In this document: piece after piece, positions 8,233 to 16,547 of the stretch
Position numbering within the stretch: position 1 is the stretch's first letter
Layout of the letters: every line of letters starts with the position of its first letter
Assembly: GCF_039969785.1 (NCBI RefSeq)
Contig: NZ_JBDVNC010000037.1
Location: 62,001 to 126,000, forward strand
Source: Shimia sp039969785
GTDB taxonomy: Bacteria; Pseudomonadota; Alphaproteobacteria; Rhodobacterales; Rhodobacteraceae
Length of the DNA stretch: 64,000 nucleotides
Direction: 5' to 3'
The notes under the pieces: generated by a model
What the model was told of the DNA's origin: nothing
What the model saw: only the letters and a program-made list of their open reading frames with translations
The model's database searches: none
Translations under genes and position numbers: made by a program

Positions 8233-11061
8233 TCACTCTTTGGTTTTCAGTCCCATCAGCGCGGCTGCAAACGGATTGTCCGGGTCAATCGCCTTTTCCT
8301 TTTTGGGCGGGCGTGACTGGAACTGTTTCGCGCCTGTGTCGCGACGCGGGCCTTTGCCCTTGGGTTTACCACCCTTGCCTTGGCCACCTTTGCCACGCGG
8401 GGCACCACCCTGGTCACGACGACCCTGAGGCGCGCCACGACGTGGGCCACGGGCATTTTGCCGTCCACCCCAGGTAAAGGTGAAAAAGACTTCGCTTTCA
8501 GGCGCCGCGGGCGCTTCTGCGCCATCAGCATCTGCGTCCAAAGCCGCTGCTTCCTGAGGAGCAGCCTCTGCGTCAGAAACCTCGGCAACAACTTCGGCAG
8601 TTGTGTCGGCGTCCACAACATCATCACCCGTCGTTGCTTCTGCGGGTGCTTCATCAGCCGGTGCAGCGTCTGCTATAACGGCCTTCACCTTGTCGCGTTC
8701 GCCTTTTTCGGCCTTATAGCCCAAGCCCTGCATCAGGTCGGCAAACTGTTCCAGCGTCATGCCAGTGATCGACAACATATCCGCCTTGGCTTCAAAACCA
8801 CCACGGCTGTCTTCGACCCGCAACATGTCTGCCAGTCGTTCCAGCATATCGATACGGATCGCCCGCTCACCTGCGGCGCGATACCCGGACATCGCGTCAT
8901 ACCCTCGTGGCGCAGAATCACCAGCCGGCACAGTCACCAAACCCGGAGGCGGTGCTTCGGGGAATTCCTGCAACCCATTGGTCAGCGACCACAGCACCAG
9001 ACGCAACCGCGTTGGCGCTGGCTTCAGCAGCAAAGGCATGAAAATTGTAAACTGACCAAACCGAATGCCATGTTTGCGCAGCATACCGCGCGCATCCTGA
9101 TCCAGTTCCTTAACCTCATCGGCGATGTCGCCACGCGGAATGATGCCCAGATTTTCGACCATGCGGAACGCGAAACCACGTGCAAGGCCATTCAGCTCTT
9201 CATCCCGGCTCAGGTTCAGCAGCGGCTCAAACAGCGCGGCAACCTTGCGATCAATGAAATGCTGCAAACGGCGTTCGACCTTTTGCGACACATCCGCACC
9301 GGCCTCTTCGTCCACAAACACATGCACCAGCGGTTTAAGCGGATCGGCACCCGCCACCAGCTTGCCCACGGCATGTTCGCCCCACATCAGACCACCTTGT
9401 TCGGTAAAGTCGATCTCTGTGTCCGGCGCGTTATAGAACCGATCCGCGCGCAGATGGAACTGCGGCGCCAGCGCCTGAACAGCCGCCTGTTGCAGCGTTT
9501 TGGCTTCCTGCCCGCTATCTGCCTTGTCCGCGCTAAAGCGGAACCCTTCGAGCCGTCCGACGAATTCGCCTTCGACTGTCACTTCACCGTTATCGTTTAC
9601 CTCGGCCAAGAGGGCCTCCTTCTGTTTGAGCCGGCGCAGCAATACAGATGTACGCCGGTCCACAAATCTTTGCGTCAATCGCTCATGTAGCGCATCTGAC
9701 AGGCGGTCTTCTACCGCGCGAGTCTCGCCACGCCAATGGTTTTCGTCATCTATCCACTCTTTACGCTGCGCGACATATGTCCATGTGCGAATAAATGCCA
9801 GACGTTTGGAAAGTGTGTCTATATCGCCATCCGCCCGGTCCAGCCGCCGCACCTGACGTGCCAGCCAGTCATTTGGCACCCGTCCCCGCTCGTGCAGATA
9901 GGCAAAGATGCCTTCGATCAGGCCAGCATGTTCTGCATGACTGATGCCGCGAAAATCGGGTATACGACAAACGTCCCACAGCAATTTGACCGAATTCGCA
10001 TCGCTGGCCCGTGCGCGGATTTCCGCTTGCCCTGCCAAAGTTTTCAGCGCTTTAAGGTCGTCGGCCTCGCGCGCCTTCATCAACAGTGGATCATCCGGTG
10101 CCTCGTCCAGCGAAGCAATCAACGCATCAATGGTGCCAAACCGTAGATGTGGATTGCGCCAGTTCAGCTTGCGGATAGGCGTAAAGCGATGCTCCATGAT
10201 GGCTTCGGCCACCTCGTCAGGCAACGCCCGCGCCTCGCCCGTCACGCCAAATGTGCCATGGCTCATGCCCCGTCCGGCGCGTCCGGCAATCTGCGCCAGC
10301 TCGTTGGGCGCCAGCGGGCGCATTCGGCGTCCGTCGAACTTGGTAACGGACGAAAACGCGACATGGTCGATATCCAGGTTAAGCCCCATGCCAATCGCAT
10401 CCGTGGCCACAAGAAAATCAACGTCACCGTTCTGATACAGCTCGACCTGCGCGTTACGTGTGCGGGGCGACAACGCCCCCATCACCACCGCAGCACCACC
10501 CTTTTGGCGGCGGATCAGTTCGGCCATCGCATATACGTTGTCGACCGAGAACCCGACAATGGCCGACCGCGCCTGCATGCGGGAAATCTTGCGCGCCCCG
10601 GAATAGCTCAGCGTCGACATCCGTTCGCGCCGCATAAACTGTGCGTCAGGCACCAGATCGGAAATCACGCTGCGCATCGTATCGCTGCCCAGAAAAAGCG
10701 TCTCTTGCGTGCCGCGCGCGCGCAACAACCGATCTGTAAAGACATGCCCACGCTCGGGATCGGCGCAAAGCTGAATTTCATCAATCGCCAGAAAATCGGG
10801 CCCCATGCCTTCTGGCATCGCCTCGACTGTGCACACCCAATACTGTGTACGCGGCGGTACAATACGCTCTTCGCCGGTGACCAGTGCCACCACAGAGGGC
10901 CCGCGCACAGCAACAATCCGGTCATAAACCTCGCGCGCCAAAAGCCGCAACGGCAGCCCGATCACTCCGGCCCGATACCCAAGCATCCGTTCGATCGCGT
11001 AATGCGTTTTGCCCGTATTCGTCGGACCCAGCACCGCCGTTATCTGCCGTTCCCCGACCAT
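8233..11061 (-). CDS. SUV3-like superfamily 2 RNA/DNA helicase
   Basis: The 942-residue protein resembles mitochondrial SUV3 helicases. It shows a Walker A LGPTNTGKTHYA (about residues 11-22), Walker B IDEIQ (about 94-98), an ATDAIGMGLNLDIDHV motif V region and a QIAGRAGRG motif VI. A long helical middle follows. The last 170 residues are low-complexity: an acidic Ala/Glu/Asp linker, then an RG/KG-rich basic stretch typical of RNA-binding tails. A weak AGG lies 9 bases before the ATG. It heads the S4/fdxA block and sits 32 bases downstream of a TPR gene. SUV3 unwinds dsRNA for degradation in mitochondria; the bacterial role is not settled. Confidence 0.9.
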   Translation of the reverse strand: MVGERQITAVLGPTNTGKTHYAIERMLGYRAGVIGLPLRLLAREVYDRIVAVRGPSVVALVTGEERIVPPRTQYWVCTVEAMPEGMGPDFLAIDEIQLCADPERGHVFTDRLLRARGTQETLFLGSDTMRSVISDLVPDAQFMRRERMSTLSYSGARKISRMQARSAIVGFSVDNVYAMAELIRRQKGGAAVVMGALSPRTRNAQVELYQNGDVDFLVATDAIGMGLNLDIDHVAFSSVTKFDGRRMRPLAPNELAQIAGRAGRGMSHGTFGVTGEARALPDEVAEAIMEHRFTPIRKLNWRNPHLRFGTIDALIASLDEAPDDPLLMKAREADDLKALKTLAGQAEIRARASDANSVKLLWDVCRIPDFRGISHAEHAGLIEGIFAYLHERGRVPNDWLARQVRRLDRADGDIDTLSKRLAFIRTWTYVAQRKEWIDDENHWRGETRAVEDRLSDALHERLTQRFVDRRTSVLLRRLKQKEALLAEVNDNGEVTVEGEFVGRLEGFRFSADKADSGQEAKTLQQAAVQALAPQFHLRADRFYNAPDTEIDFTEQGGLMWGEHAVGKLVAGADPLKPLVHVFVDEEAGADVSQKVERRLQHFIDRKVAALFEPLLNLSRDEELNGLARGFAFRMVENLGIIPRGDIADEVKELDQDARGMLRKHGIRFGQFTIFMPLLLKPAPTRLRLVLWSLTNGLQEFPEAPPPGLVTVPAGDSAPRGYDAMSGYRAAGERAIRIDMLERLADMLRVEDSRGGFEAKADMLSITGMTLEQFADLMQGLGYKAEKGERDKVKAVIADAAPADEAPAEATTGDDVVDADTTAEVVAEVSDAEAAPQEAAALDADADGAEAPAAPESEVFFTFTWGGRQNARGPRRGAPQGRRDQGGAPRGKGGQGKGGKPKGKGPRRDTGAKQFQSRPPKKEKAIDPDNPFAAALMGLKTKE

Positions 11062-11093
11062 ATTGATTTGCCTGTTGTGGTCTTATACGCGCC

Positions 11094-11663
11094 TCAGAGA
11101 TCGCTGCCCCGAACCATCGGTTCGAGTCGCTGCAACGCTTCTGTTAGGCCCGGTTGATGTGGATGTATAGCCTCGACCTGTCGATACGCCTCATAGGCAT
11201 CTTCTGCACGGTTCATCGAATCCAATATGACCGCCAGCCCCATGATGGCCTCAAAATGATTGGGGTTCAGCGCCAGAACATGCTCCAGATCACCCAAAGC
11301 CGGACCATAAAGTTCCAGATCGTAATACGCCCGTGCGCGTTCTGCCCAGCCTTGCGCAAACTCCGGGGCATGGTCGATCACTGCCGTAAAATGTTCAACG
11401 GCGGCATGCGGATCATCCCGCTCCATCGCCTTGCGCCCACGTGTCAAAAGATAGTCCGCTGTGGCCGACCCCGAGGCGCTCCATTCGCGCCGCACCTGAT
11501 CTGCCAGCGTCTCAGCACGTTCCGGGCTCGAGTCGCGCAATTGTTCGATCAGTGGAACCGCGCTGTCATCAGGCACAACAGCCTCTTGCGCGGTCGCAAC
11601 CAAAGGTTGTAGACCGGTGGAAATCAGCGTAGATGCCGCGACGAAAAGTTTGAGTAATCGCAT
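11094..11663 (-). CDS. Exported TPR-repeat protein
   Basis: The product begins MRLLKLFVAASTLISTG...ATAQE, a typical Sec signal peptide, followed by three or four TPR-like helical pairs (for example AAVEHFTAVIDHAPEFAQGWAERARAYYDLELYGPALGDLEHVL). It is probably a periplasmic protein-interaction module. The start is uncertain: neither ATG 11663 nor ATG 11675 has a clear Shine-Dalgarno, and the frame stays open to 11921, where it would overlap the divergent SCP2 gene. It lies 32 bases upstream of the helicase gene and may be co-transcribed with it. Confidence 0.75.
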   Translation of the reverse strand: MRLLKLFVAASTLISTGLQPLVATAQEAVVPDDSAVPLIEQLRDSSPERAETLADQVRREWSASGSATADYLLTRGRKAMERDDPHAAVEHFTAVIDHAPEFAQGWAERARAYYDLELYGPALGDLEHVLALNPNHFEAIMGLAVILDSMNRAEDAYEAYRQVEAIHPHQPGLTEALQRLEPMVRGSDL

Positions 11664-11745
11664 TAAGTTGACCATAACGTAAGAGACTGTAGCCTGTGCA
11701 ATCTGTAAACCCAAGATGTGCACGACAATGTGAAGGATCAACCAC

Positions 11746-12036
11746 ATGAGCCAAATCGTGGCAGACGCCGTCAAGGCCCTGACTGAAAAACTAAGCGGCG
11801 ATGCCTTTGACGGATCGGCTAAATTTGAGATCGAAGGCGAAGGCAGCCTGGTCATCGATGCCGACGGAGTGCGTGCTTCAGACGAAGACACCGACGTCAC
11901 GCTGTCCGCAGATGTGGACACGTTTCAGTCGATTCTCGAGGGGGACCTGAACCCGACAGCCGCCTTTATGTCCGGCAAGCTGACGGTTGATGGCGACATG
12001 GGCGCGGCAATGCGTCTGGGCTCTGTTCTGGCCTGA
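11746..12036 (+). CDS. SCP2 sterol-binding-domain protein
   Basis: A 96-residue single-domain protein of the SCP-2 family, a soluble hydrophobic pocket that binds lipids or acyl chains. The pattern KFEIEGEGSLVIDADGV, then DVTLSADVDTFQSILEGDLNPTAAFMSGKLTVDGDM, is diagnostic. Its stop codon overlaps the start of the downstream lysophospholipase-like gene (TGATG), so lipid handling by the pair is a sensible inference. Confidence 0.9.
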   Translation: MSQIVADAVKALTEKLSGDAFDGSAKFEIEGEGSLVIDADGVRASDEDTDVTLSADVDTFQSILEGDLNPTAAFMSGKLTVDGDMGAAMRLGSVLA

Positions 12037-12974
12037 TGCAGCTGCGCGACGCCCCTTTTTACCACGACGTCGCCGAGGGACCGCCCGCGCGGGCCTGGTG
12101 GCTTCATGCTGAAGACGGGGTGCGCATACGCATGGCCTACTGGCCATCCACCAACGCCCGCGGTACGGTTTTCCTGCTCCCGGGGCGCACGGAATATATC
12201 GAAAAATATGGCCGCAGCGCTGCGGATTTCGCGGCGCGCGGCTTTGCACAAGTCTCAATCGACTGGCGCGGACAGGGGCTCGCGGATCGCCTGCTCGATG
12301 ACCGTCGCGCAGGGTATGTTCAGGACTTTCCTGACTTTCAACTGGATTTGGACGCGGTTCTGCAAGCTGCCGAACAGGAAAACCTGCCCAAGCCGTATTT
12401 CATTATCGGGCATTCAATGGGGGGCAGCATTTGCCTGCGTGCCCTCATGGAAAACAAACCCTTTAACGCGGCGGTATTCAGCGCGCCGATGTTCGGCATT
12501 CAGCTATCAGCCCTGATGCGCCCGGCAGCATGGGCCATTTCATGGGCCAGCTCGCGGGCAGGACACGGACACCGCTTTGCCCCGGGCACGGGTCAGGAAA
12601 CCTATGTGCTCGACAAACCCTTTGAGGGTAATTCGCTGACAACCGATCCTGATATGTACCGCTATATGCAGGCTCAGATGCGCGGATACCCGGACCTTGC
12701 ATTGGGTGGCCCCAGCCTGCACTGGCTGCACGAAGCCCTCAGAGAATGTCGCACCCTTGATCTGCGTCCCTCTCCAGACGTGCCTTGCATCACGTTCCTT
12801 GGAGAGCGCGAACAAATTGTGGCAACGGACGCCATTGCTGAACGCATGAACCGGTGGCCCAATGGCAAACTCGAGATGGTGCCCGGCGGACAGCACGAAG
12901 TTCTGATGGAGATCCCGGAACTGCGCAACCGCATCTTCGACCAGTGCGCTGCATTGTTCGCTGAAAACAGTTAA
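12036..12974 (+). CDS. Alpha/beta hydrolase, lysophospholipase (PldB-like)
   Basis: A 312-residue serine hydrolase. The nucleophile elbow GHSMGGS is at about residues 127-133, the oxyanion region is LLPGRTEYIEKYGR, and the catalytic His is in the C-terminal GGQHEVLMEIP motif. These features match monoacylglycerol lipase/PldB lysophospholipases. There is no signal peptide, so it probably acts in the cytoplasm or at the inner membrane. The ATG overlaps the SCP2 stop codon, indicating translational coupling. Confidence 0.88.
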   Translation: MQLRDAPFYHDVAEGPPARAWWLHAEDGVRIRMAYWPSTNARGTVFLLPGRTEYIEKYGRSAADFAARGFAQVSIDWRGQGLADRLLDDRRAGYVQDFPDFQLDLDAVLQAAEQENLPKPYFIIGHSMGGSICLRALMENKPFNAAVFSAPMFGIQLSALMRPAAWAISWASSRAGHGHRFAPGTGQETYVLDKPFEGNSLTTDPDMYRYMQAQMRGYPDLALGGPSLHWLHEALRECRTLDLRPSPDVPCITFLGEREQIVATDAIAERMNRWPNGKLEMVPGGQHEVLMEIPELRNRIFDQCAALFAENS

Positions 12975-13099
12975 ACGCCGTCCGGCCAGACCAGCGTCAC
13001 GCAAGGCTAATGCGCCTCTCCGGCTCCCCTCCCCCTTGAACCCGACGCACTGCTCTGCCTATCTGTGTCTCAACACGTTTTTCCAACCGGAGCTTTTGA

Positions 13100-14920
13100 A
13101 TGCTGAACCTTCCCTTCCCCGTCCGTGATGCCAATGCCCAAAGCGGCTCAGACGGTCTCGGCAACCTGCCCGAATGGGATCTGAGCGACCTCTACACCAG
13201 CGACGACGCACCTGAATTGGACGCCGATCTCGCGTTTCTGGAAAAAGAATGCGCTGCCTTCGCCGCCGACTATGAAAACAAGCTGGCCACATTGTCCGCC
13301 GACGACCTGCTGACCTGCGTTCAACGCAACGAGAAAATCTCTCAGGTCTCGGGTCGCATCATGTCTTATGCGGGCCTGCGCTATTACCAGCTCACCACCG
13401 ACGCACAGCGCGCTCAGTTCATGGCCAACTGTCAGGAAAAACTGACAAATTTCTCAACTCCTCTGGTGTTTTTCACGCTTGAACTGAACCGGATCGAAGA
13501 CGAAACTCTGTCCACAGCCTTTGCACAGAACCCCGAGCTTGCACGCTACAAGCCCGTGTTTGACCGCATCCGCGCAATGAAACCCTACCAGCTTTCCGAT
13601 GAACTGGAGAAATTCCTGCACGATCTTGGTGTGGTCGGCGACGCATGGGAACGCCTGTTTGATGAAACCATCGCCGGGCTGACATTTGAGGTCGACGGCG
13701 AAGAATTCAACATCGAAGGCACGCTCAACTTTCTGACCGACCCGGTTCGCGAAAAACGTCAGGCCGCCGCCCAGGAACTGGCCCGCGTCTTTAACGACAA
13801 CCTCAAAATTTTCAGCCGTGTCCACAATACCGCCACCAAGGAAAAAGAGGTCGTCGACCGCTGGCGCAACATGCCCACAGCGCAAACCGGGCGGCACCTG
13901 TCCAACGATGTCGAACCCGAAGTGGTTCAGGCCCTGCGCGACGCGGTTGTTGCCGCCTACCCCAAGCTCAGCCACCGCTATTACGACCTGAAACGCAAAT
14001 GGCTGGGGCTGGACCGAATGCAGGTCTGGGACCGCAACGCCCCCCTGCCCATGGAAGATCCCACAACCGTTTCTTGGGACGACGCCCGCAAAACCGTGAT
14101 GGATGCCTACACGGCGTTTGATCCTCGCATGGGCGAGATTGCAGAACCGTTCTTTGACAAAGGTTGGATTGATGCGGGTGTGAAACCGGGCAAAGCCCCC
14201 GGCGCCTTTGCGCATCCAACCGTCACCAATGTGCACCCTTACGTGATGCTCAATTATCTGGGCAAACCGCGCGATGTGATGACGCTGGCCCATGAACTCG
14301 GCCACGGTGTGCATCAGGTTCTGGCCGCCGATCAGGGGGAAATGCTCTCCTCCACGCCGCTCACCCTTGCCGAAACCGCCTCAGTGTTTGGTGAAATGCT
14401 GACCTTCCGCGCCATGCTTGATGGTGCCGAAACCCAGGAACAGCGCAAGGTGCTTCTGGCGGGTAAAGTCGAAGACATGATCAACACCGTCGTGCGCCAG
14501 ATCGCGTTCTACGACTTTGAATGCAAACTGCACGCCGCCCGACGCGAAAGCGAACTGACCCCGGATGACATCAACGCCATCTGGATGTCAGTACAGGCCG
14601 AAAGCCTTGGCGAAGCGTTTGATTTCATGGAAGGATACGAAACCTTCTGGGCCTATATCCCGCATTTCGTACACTCGCCTTTCTACGTCTACGCCTATGC
14701 GTTTGGAGACGGTCTGGTGAACGCGCTTTATGCCGTCTACGCCGAAGGCGACGCCGGGTTCGAGGATAAGTATTTCGACATGCTGCGCGCCGGTGGCTCC
14801 AAGCATCACAAGGAACTGCTTGCGCCCTTTGGCCTTGATGCCAGTGATCCGAAATTCTGGGACAAAGGCCTCAGCATGATCTCAGACATGATTGACGAAC
14901 TGGAAGCAATGGAAGCCTGA
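13100..14920 (+). CDS. pepF: Oligoendopeptidase F (M3B metallopeptidase)
   Basis: A 606-residue cytoplasmic zinc peptidase that cleaves short peptides. The HEXXH zinc site is LAHELGHGVHQ at about residues 396-406, with the downstream glutamate in ETASVFGEMLTF. The N-terminal helical domain (WDLSDLYTSDDAPEL...) and C-terminal PHFVHSPFYVYAYAFGDGL match M3B enzymes in length and order. GGAG lies 7 bases before the ATG. The gene stands alone and ends in a strong terminator. Confidence 0.95.
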   Translation: MLNLPFPVRDANAQSGSDGLGNLPEWDLSDLYTSDDAPELDADLAFLEKECAAFAADYENKLATLSADDLLTCVQRNEKISQVSGRIMSYAGLRYYQLTTDAQRAQFMANCQEKLTNFSTPLVFFTLELNRIEDETLSTAFAQNPELARYKPVFDRIRAMKPYQLSDELEKFLHDLGVVGDAWERLFDETIAGLTFEVDGEEFNIEGTLNFLTDPVREKRQAAAQELARVFNDNLKIFSRVHNTATKEKEVVDRWRNMPTAQTGRHLSNDVEPEVVQALRDAVVAAYPKLSHRYYDLKRKWLGLDRMQVWDRNAPLPMEDPTTVSWDDARKTVMDAYTAFDPRMGEIAEPFFDKGWIDAGVKPGKAPGAFAHPTVTNVHPYVMLNYLGKPRDVMTLAHELGHGVHQVLAADQGEMLSSTPLTLAETASVFGEMLTFRAMLDGAETQEQRKVLLAGKVEDMINTVVRQIAFYDFECKLHAARRESELTPDDINAIWMSVQAESLGEAFDFMEGYETFWAYIPHFVHSPFYVYAYAFGDGLVNALYAVYAEGDAGFEDKYFDMLRAGGSKHHKELLAPFGLDASDPKFWDKGLSMISDMIDELEAMEA

Positions 14921-14965
14921 TCAGCGCTGCCCAAACACATCCGAAAGACCAGCACACACAATTCA

Positions 14966-14994
14966 GGAAGCGCCCAAAAGGCGCTTCCCTTTTT
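14966..14994 (+). terminator. Intrinsic terminator of pepF
   Basis: A perfect 9-bp stem, GGAAGCGCC / GGCGCTTCC with a CAAAA loop, is followed by CTTTTT, 46 bases after pepF. The convergent carbonic anhydrase gene ends 5 bases beyond it. Confidence 0.92.
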
Positions 14995-14999
14995 CGTAT

Positions 15000-15869
15000 C
15001 TAGTTACCGATCTGCGACAACAGGTCAGGATTCACCACAAGGTTGCGCACCCCATGCGCGTGGTCTTCGTCAAATACGTTGCCCTGAAGCCATTCGTCGA
15101 CCGACGCAATGCTCAACTTGGCAACTCCCGGACGCACGTTCCACGTCACCTGGAATGGTGATCCTTTTTCGTTGTAACCCGGACCTGTCGTAGACCCGGC
15201 ATATTGAATGGGTGTTCCGGTGTCGGACGGAATATTTGGCGCCTGATGCAGACCCCCGACCTCTTCAGTATGGGCAAGCTCAACAAAGTTCAGCGCGCTG
15301 TCATCATTGACCAGAACGAAAACCTGCGTTTCTACCCGCAACTGCGGGTTCCCAATCGCGTCATTCAGACACGATCCAAGTGTCGGGCCCGGCGAAATCT
15401 TGGCTGTGCTGTGCACATAATGCACTTCAATCGTATCTCCGGGCTCCAAAGTGCCGTGATCAGATTTGCCAACAGGCTTGTCATAATGGGCCAGCTCGGC
15501 CTCTGTCAGGTCACCGTCATATTTGTAACCGGTGCCATACCCATGCCCATCACCGTTGCCTGCATAGGTGGTGAAACTCCCACCCCTGTGCTCAGCGTTC
15601 TCATGAAAGTGGATATTGCAAAGGTTCATTTGCGTATGTGCTGGCGCAGTCCCAAAATCGCGCGCGTTATTTCCCGCAATTTCATCAAGATCGCGCGGCG
15701 ACTGAGGCCCGTATCCTTTGCCCGTCGTGGATTCGGCCAACGTTTGACGCTGTTGCGAAACAACGTCGTCAGCAACGGCATCATGGGTGTCAGACGAGGC
15801 CACGGCCACATTGGCTAGCAGAAGTACCGCAACCGAACCAAGCATAACTGCTTTACTTGAGTGTGTCAT
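15000..15869 (-). CDS. Periplasmic delta-class carbonic anhydrase
   Basis: The 289-residue product starts with a Sec signal peptide (MTHSSKAVMLGSVAVLLLANVAVAS). The mature part carries NLCNIHFHENAEHRGG, GNGDGHGYGTGYKYDG, GPTLGSCLNDAIGNPQLRVE and GSPFQVTWNVRP, segments I recall from bacterial proteins annotated as delta-class carbonic anhydrases and related to the diatom enzyme TWCA1. The His-rich NIHFHENAEH stretch is the likely zinc site, and two Cys could form a disulfide. It would interconvert CO2 and bicarbonate in the periplasm. AGGGA precedes the chosen ATG; the upstream frame extension has no ribosome site. Its upstream region is notably AT-rich. Confidence 0.75.
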   Translation of the reverse strand: MTHSSKAVMLGSVAVLLLANVAVASSDTHDAVADDVVSQQRQTLAESTTGKGYGPQSPRDLDEIAGNNARDFGTAPAHTQMNLCNIHFHENAEHRGGSFTTYAGNGDGHGYGTGYKYDGDLTEAELAHYDKPVGKSDHGTLEPGDTIEVHYVHSTAKISPGPTLGSCLNDAIGNPQLRVETQVFVLVNDDSALNFVELAHTEEVGGLHQAPNIPSDTGTPIQYAGSTTGPGYNEKGSPFQVTWNVRPGVAKLSIASVDEWLQGNVFDEDHAHGVRNLVVNPDLLSQIGN

Positions 15870-16187
15870 AAAATGTCCCTGTTCACTAGTTTTGAGCAAA
15901 AATCAAATTACATATCAGTATTAAGTATTCGATATAAAGAATTTGTTTCTCAACTCCAAATTCAATAACCGCTATTCTTTAACGCAAATCAACCCCACGG
16001 AATTATAACTCGCGCCTTTTAGGCATTTCTAAACAAAAAATCGGAAATCATCACGGATTTGTGAATAGTGATCTAAAAATTTAAAGGATTAGTCAATTTG
16101 AATTAAGATGCATCCAATTTACACCTTTATTCGGCTACGAAACGACAGTCCGTCATGCCATTTTTCCACGAACCTGGCGCCCCATAC
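15870..16187. other. AT-rich intergenic region upstream of the carbonic anhydrase
   Basis: About 300 bases with many A/T runs, in contrast to the GC-rich neighbourhood. No convincing gene or RNA was found on either strand. It must contain the carbonic anhydrase promoter and the 3' flank of the ybiI-like gene. Confidence 0.6.
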
Positions 16188-16456
16188 TCACTTCAACTGA
16201 CTGTCCTTAGACCCGCGCCGGTTTATTCCGCCACGCGCCTGAAACCCCGCGTCGCGTTCCTGCATACAGTCGATACAAAGCTTGACCCCAGGTATGGCCT
16301 TGCGCCGGGCTTCCGGGATGTCTTCGTCACATTCGGCGCAGCGCATCAGGCTTTCGCCCACCGGACGCCTTTGCGCCTGCATCCGATCCAGCTATCGCGA
16401 AGCGAAGCCTCAATCTGCTCGCTCACCGCACCATCGCGTGCCCATCCTCCGGCCAT
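16188..16456 (-). pseudogene. YbiI/DksA-TraR-type zinc-finger gene broken by an apparent 1-base deletion
   Basis: Two adjacent frames together rebuild a YbiI-type protein of about 89 residues. From ATG 16456, with GGAGG in place, one frame reads MAGGWARDGAVSEQIEASLRDS. The next frame continues DRMQAQRRPVGESLMRCAECDEDIPEARRKAIPGVKLCIDCMQERD and ends in the family tail GGINRRGSKDSQLK. Adding one base near 16388-16392 joins them as ...LRDSLDRMQAQ.... The CxxC...CxxC zinc finger is intact. DksA/TraR-like proteins modulate RNA polymerase; the short YbiI type has no proven role. Either this is a true frameshift mutation or a sequencing error; the intact second half argues for an error or a very recent event. 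Confidence 0.8.
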
Positions 16457-16491
16457 TTCATCCTCCCATCAAAGACGCAGATCAACAGGTT

Positions 16492-16544
16492 CGTCGGGAT
16501 TTGGGCAACGGGGCGGGTGGGTGAGCGTTGCCCAAATCCCGACG
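16492..16544. repeat. Perfect 18-bp inverted repeat with a 17-base G-rich loop
   Basis: CGTCGGGATTTGGGCAAC at 16492-16509 is repeated as its exact reverse complement at 16527-16544. The loop contains GGGG, GGG and GGG runs. It begins 3 bases after the stop codon of the MocA-type gene on the minus strand. No T-tract follows in either direction, so it is not a classical intrinsic terminator. It may protect a 3' end or be a dispersed palindrome. Confidence 0.85.
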
Positions 16545-16547
16545 CGC

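Noticed and set aside
11675..11921. N-terminal extension of the TPR protein up to 11921
   Set aside because: It would overlap the divergent SCP2 gene and put about 80 Ser/Thr-rich residues before a clear signal peptide.
16510..16526. G-quadruplex in the loop of the 18-bp inverted repeat
   Set aside because: Only three G runs lie in the loop; a fourth would need stem bases, so it is mentioned but not called as a feature.
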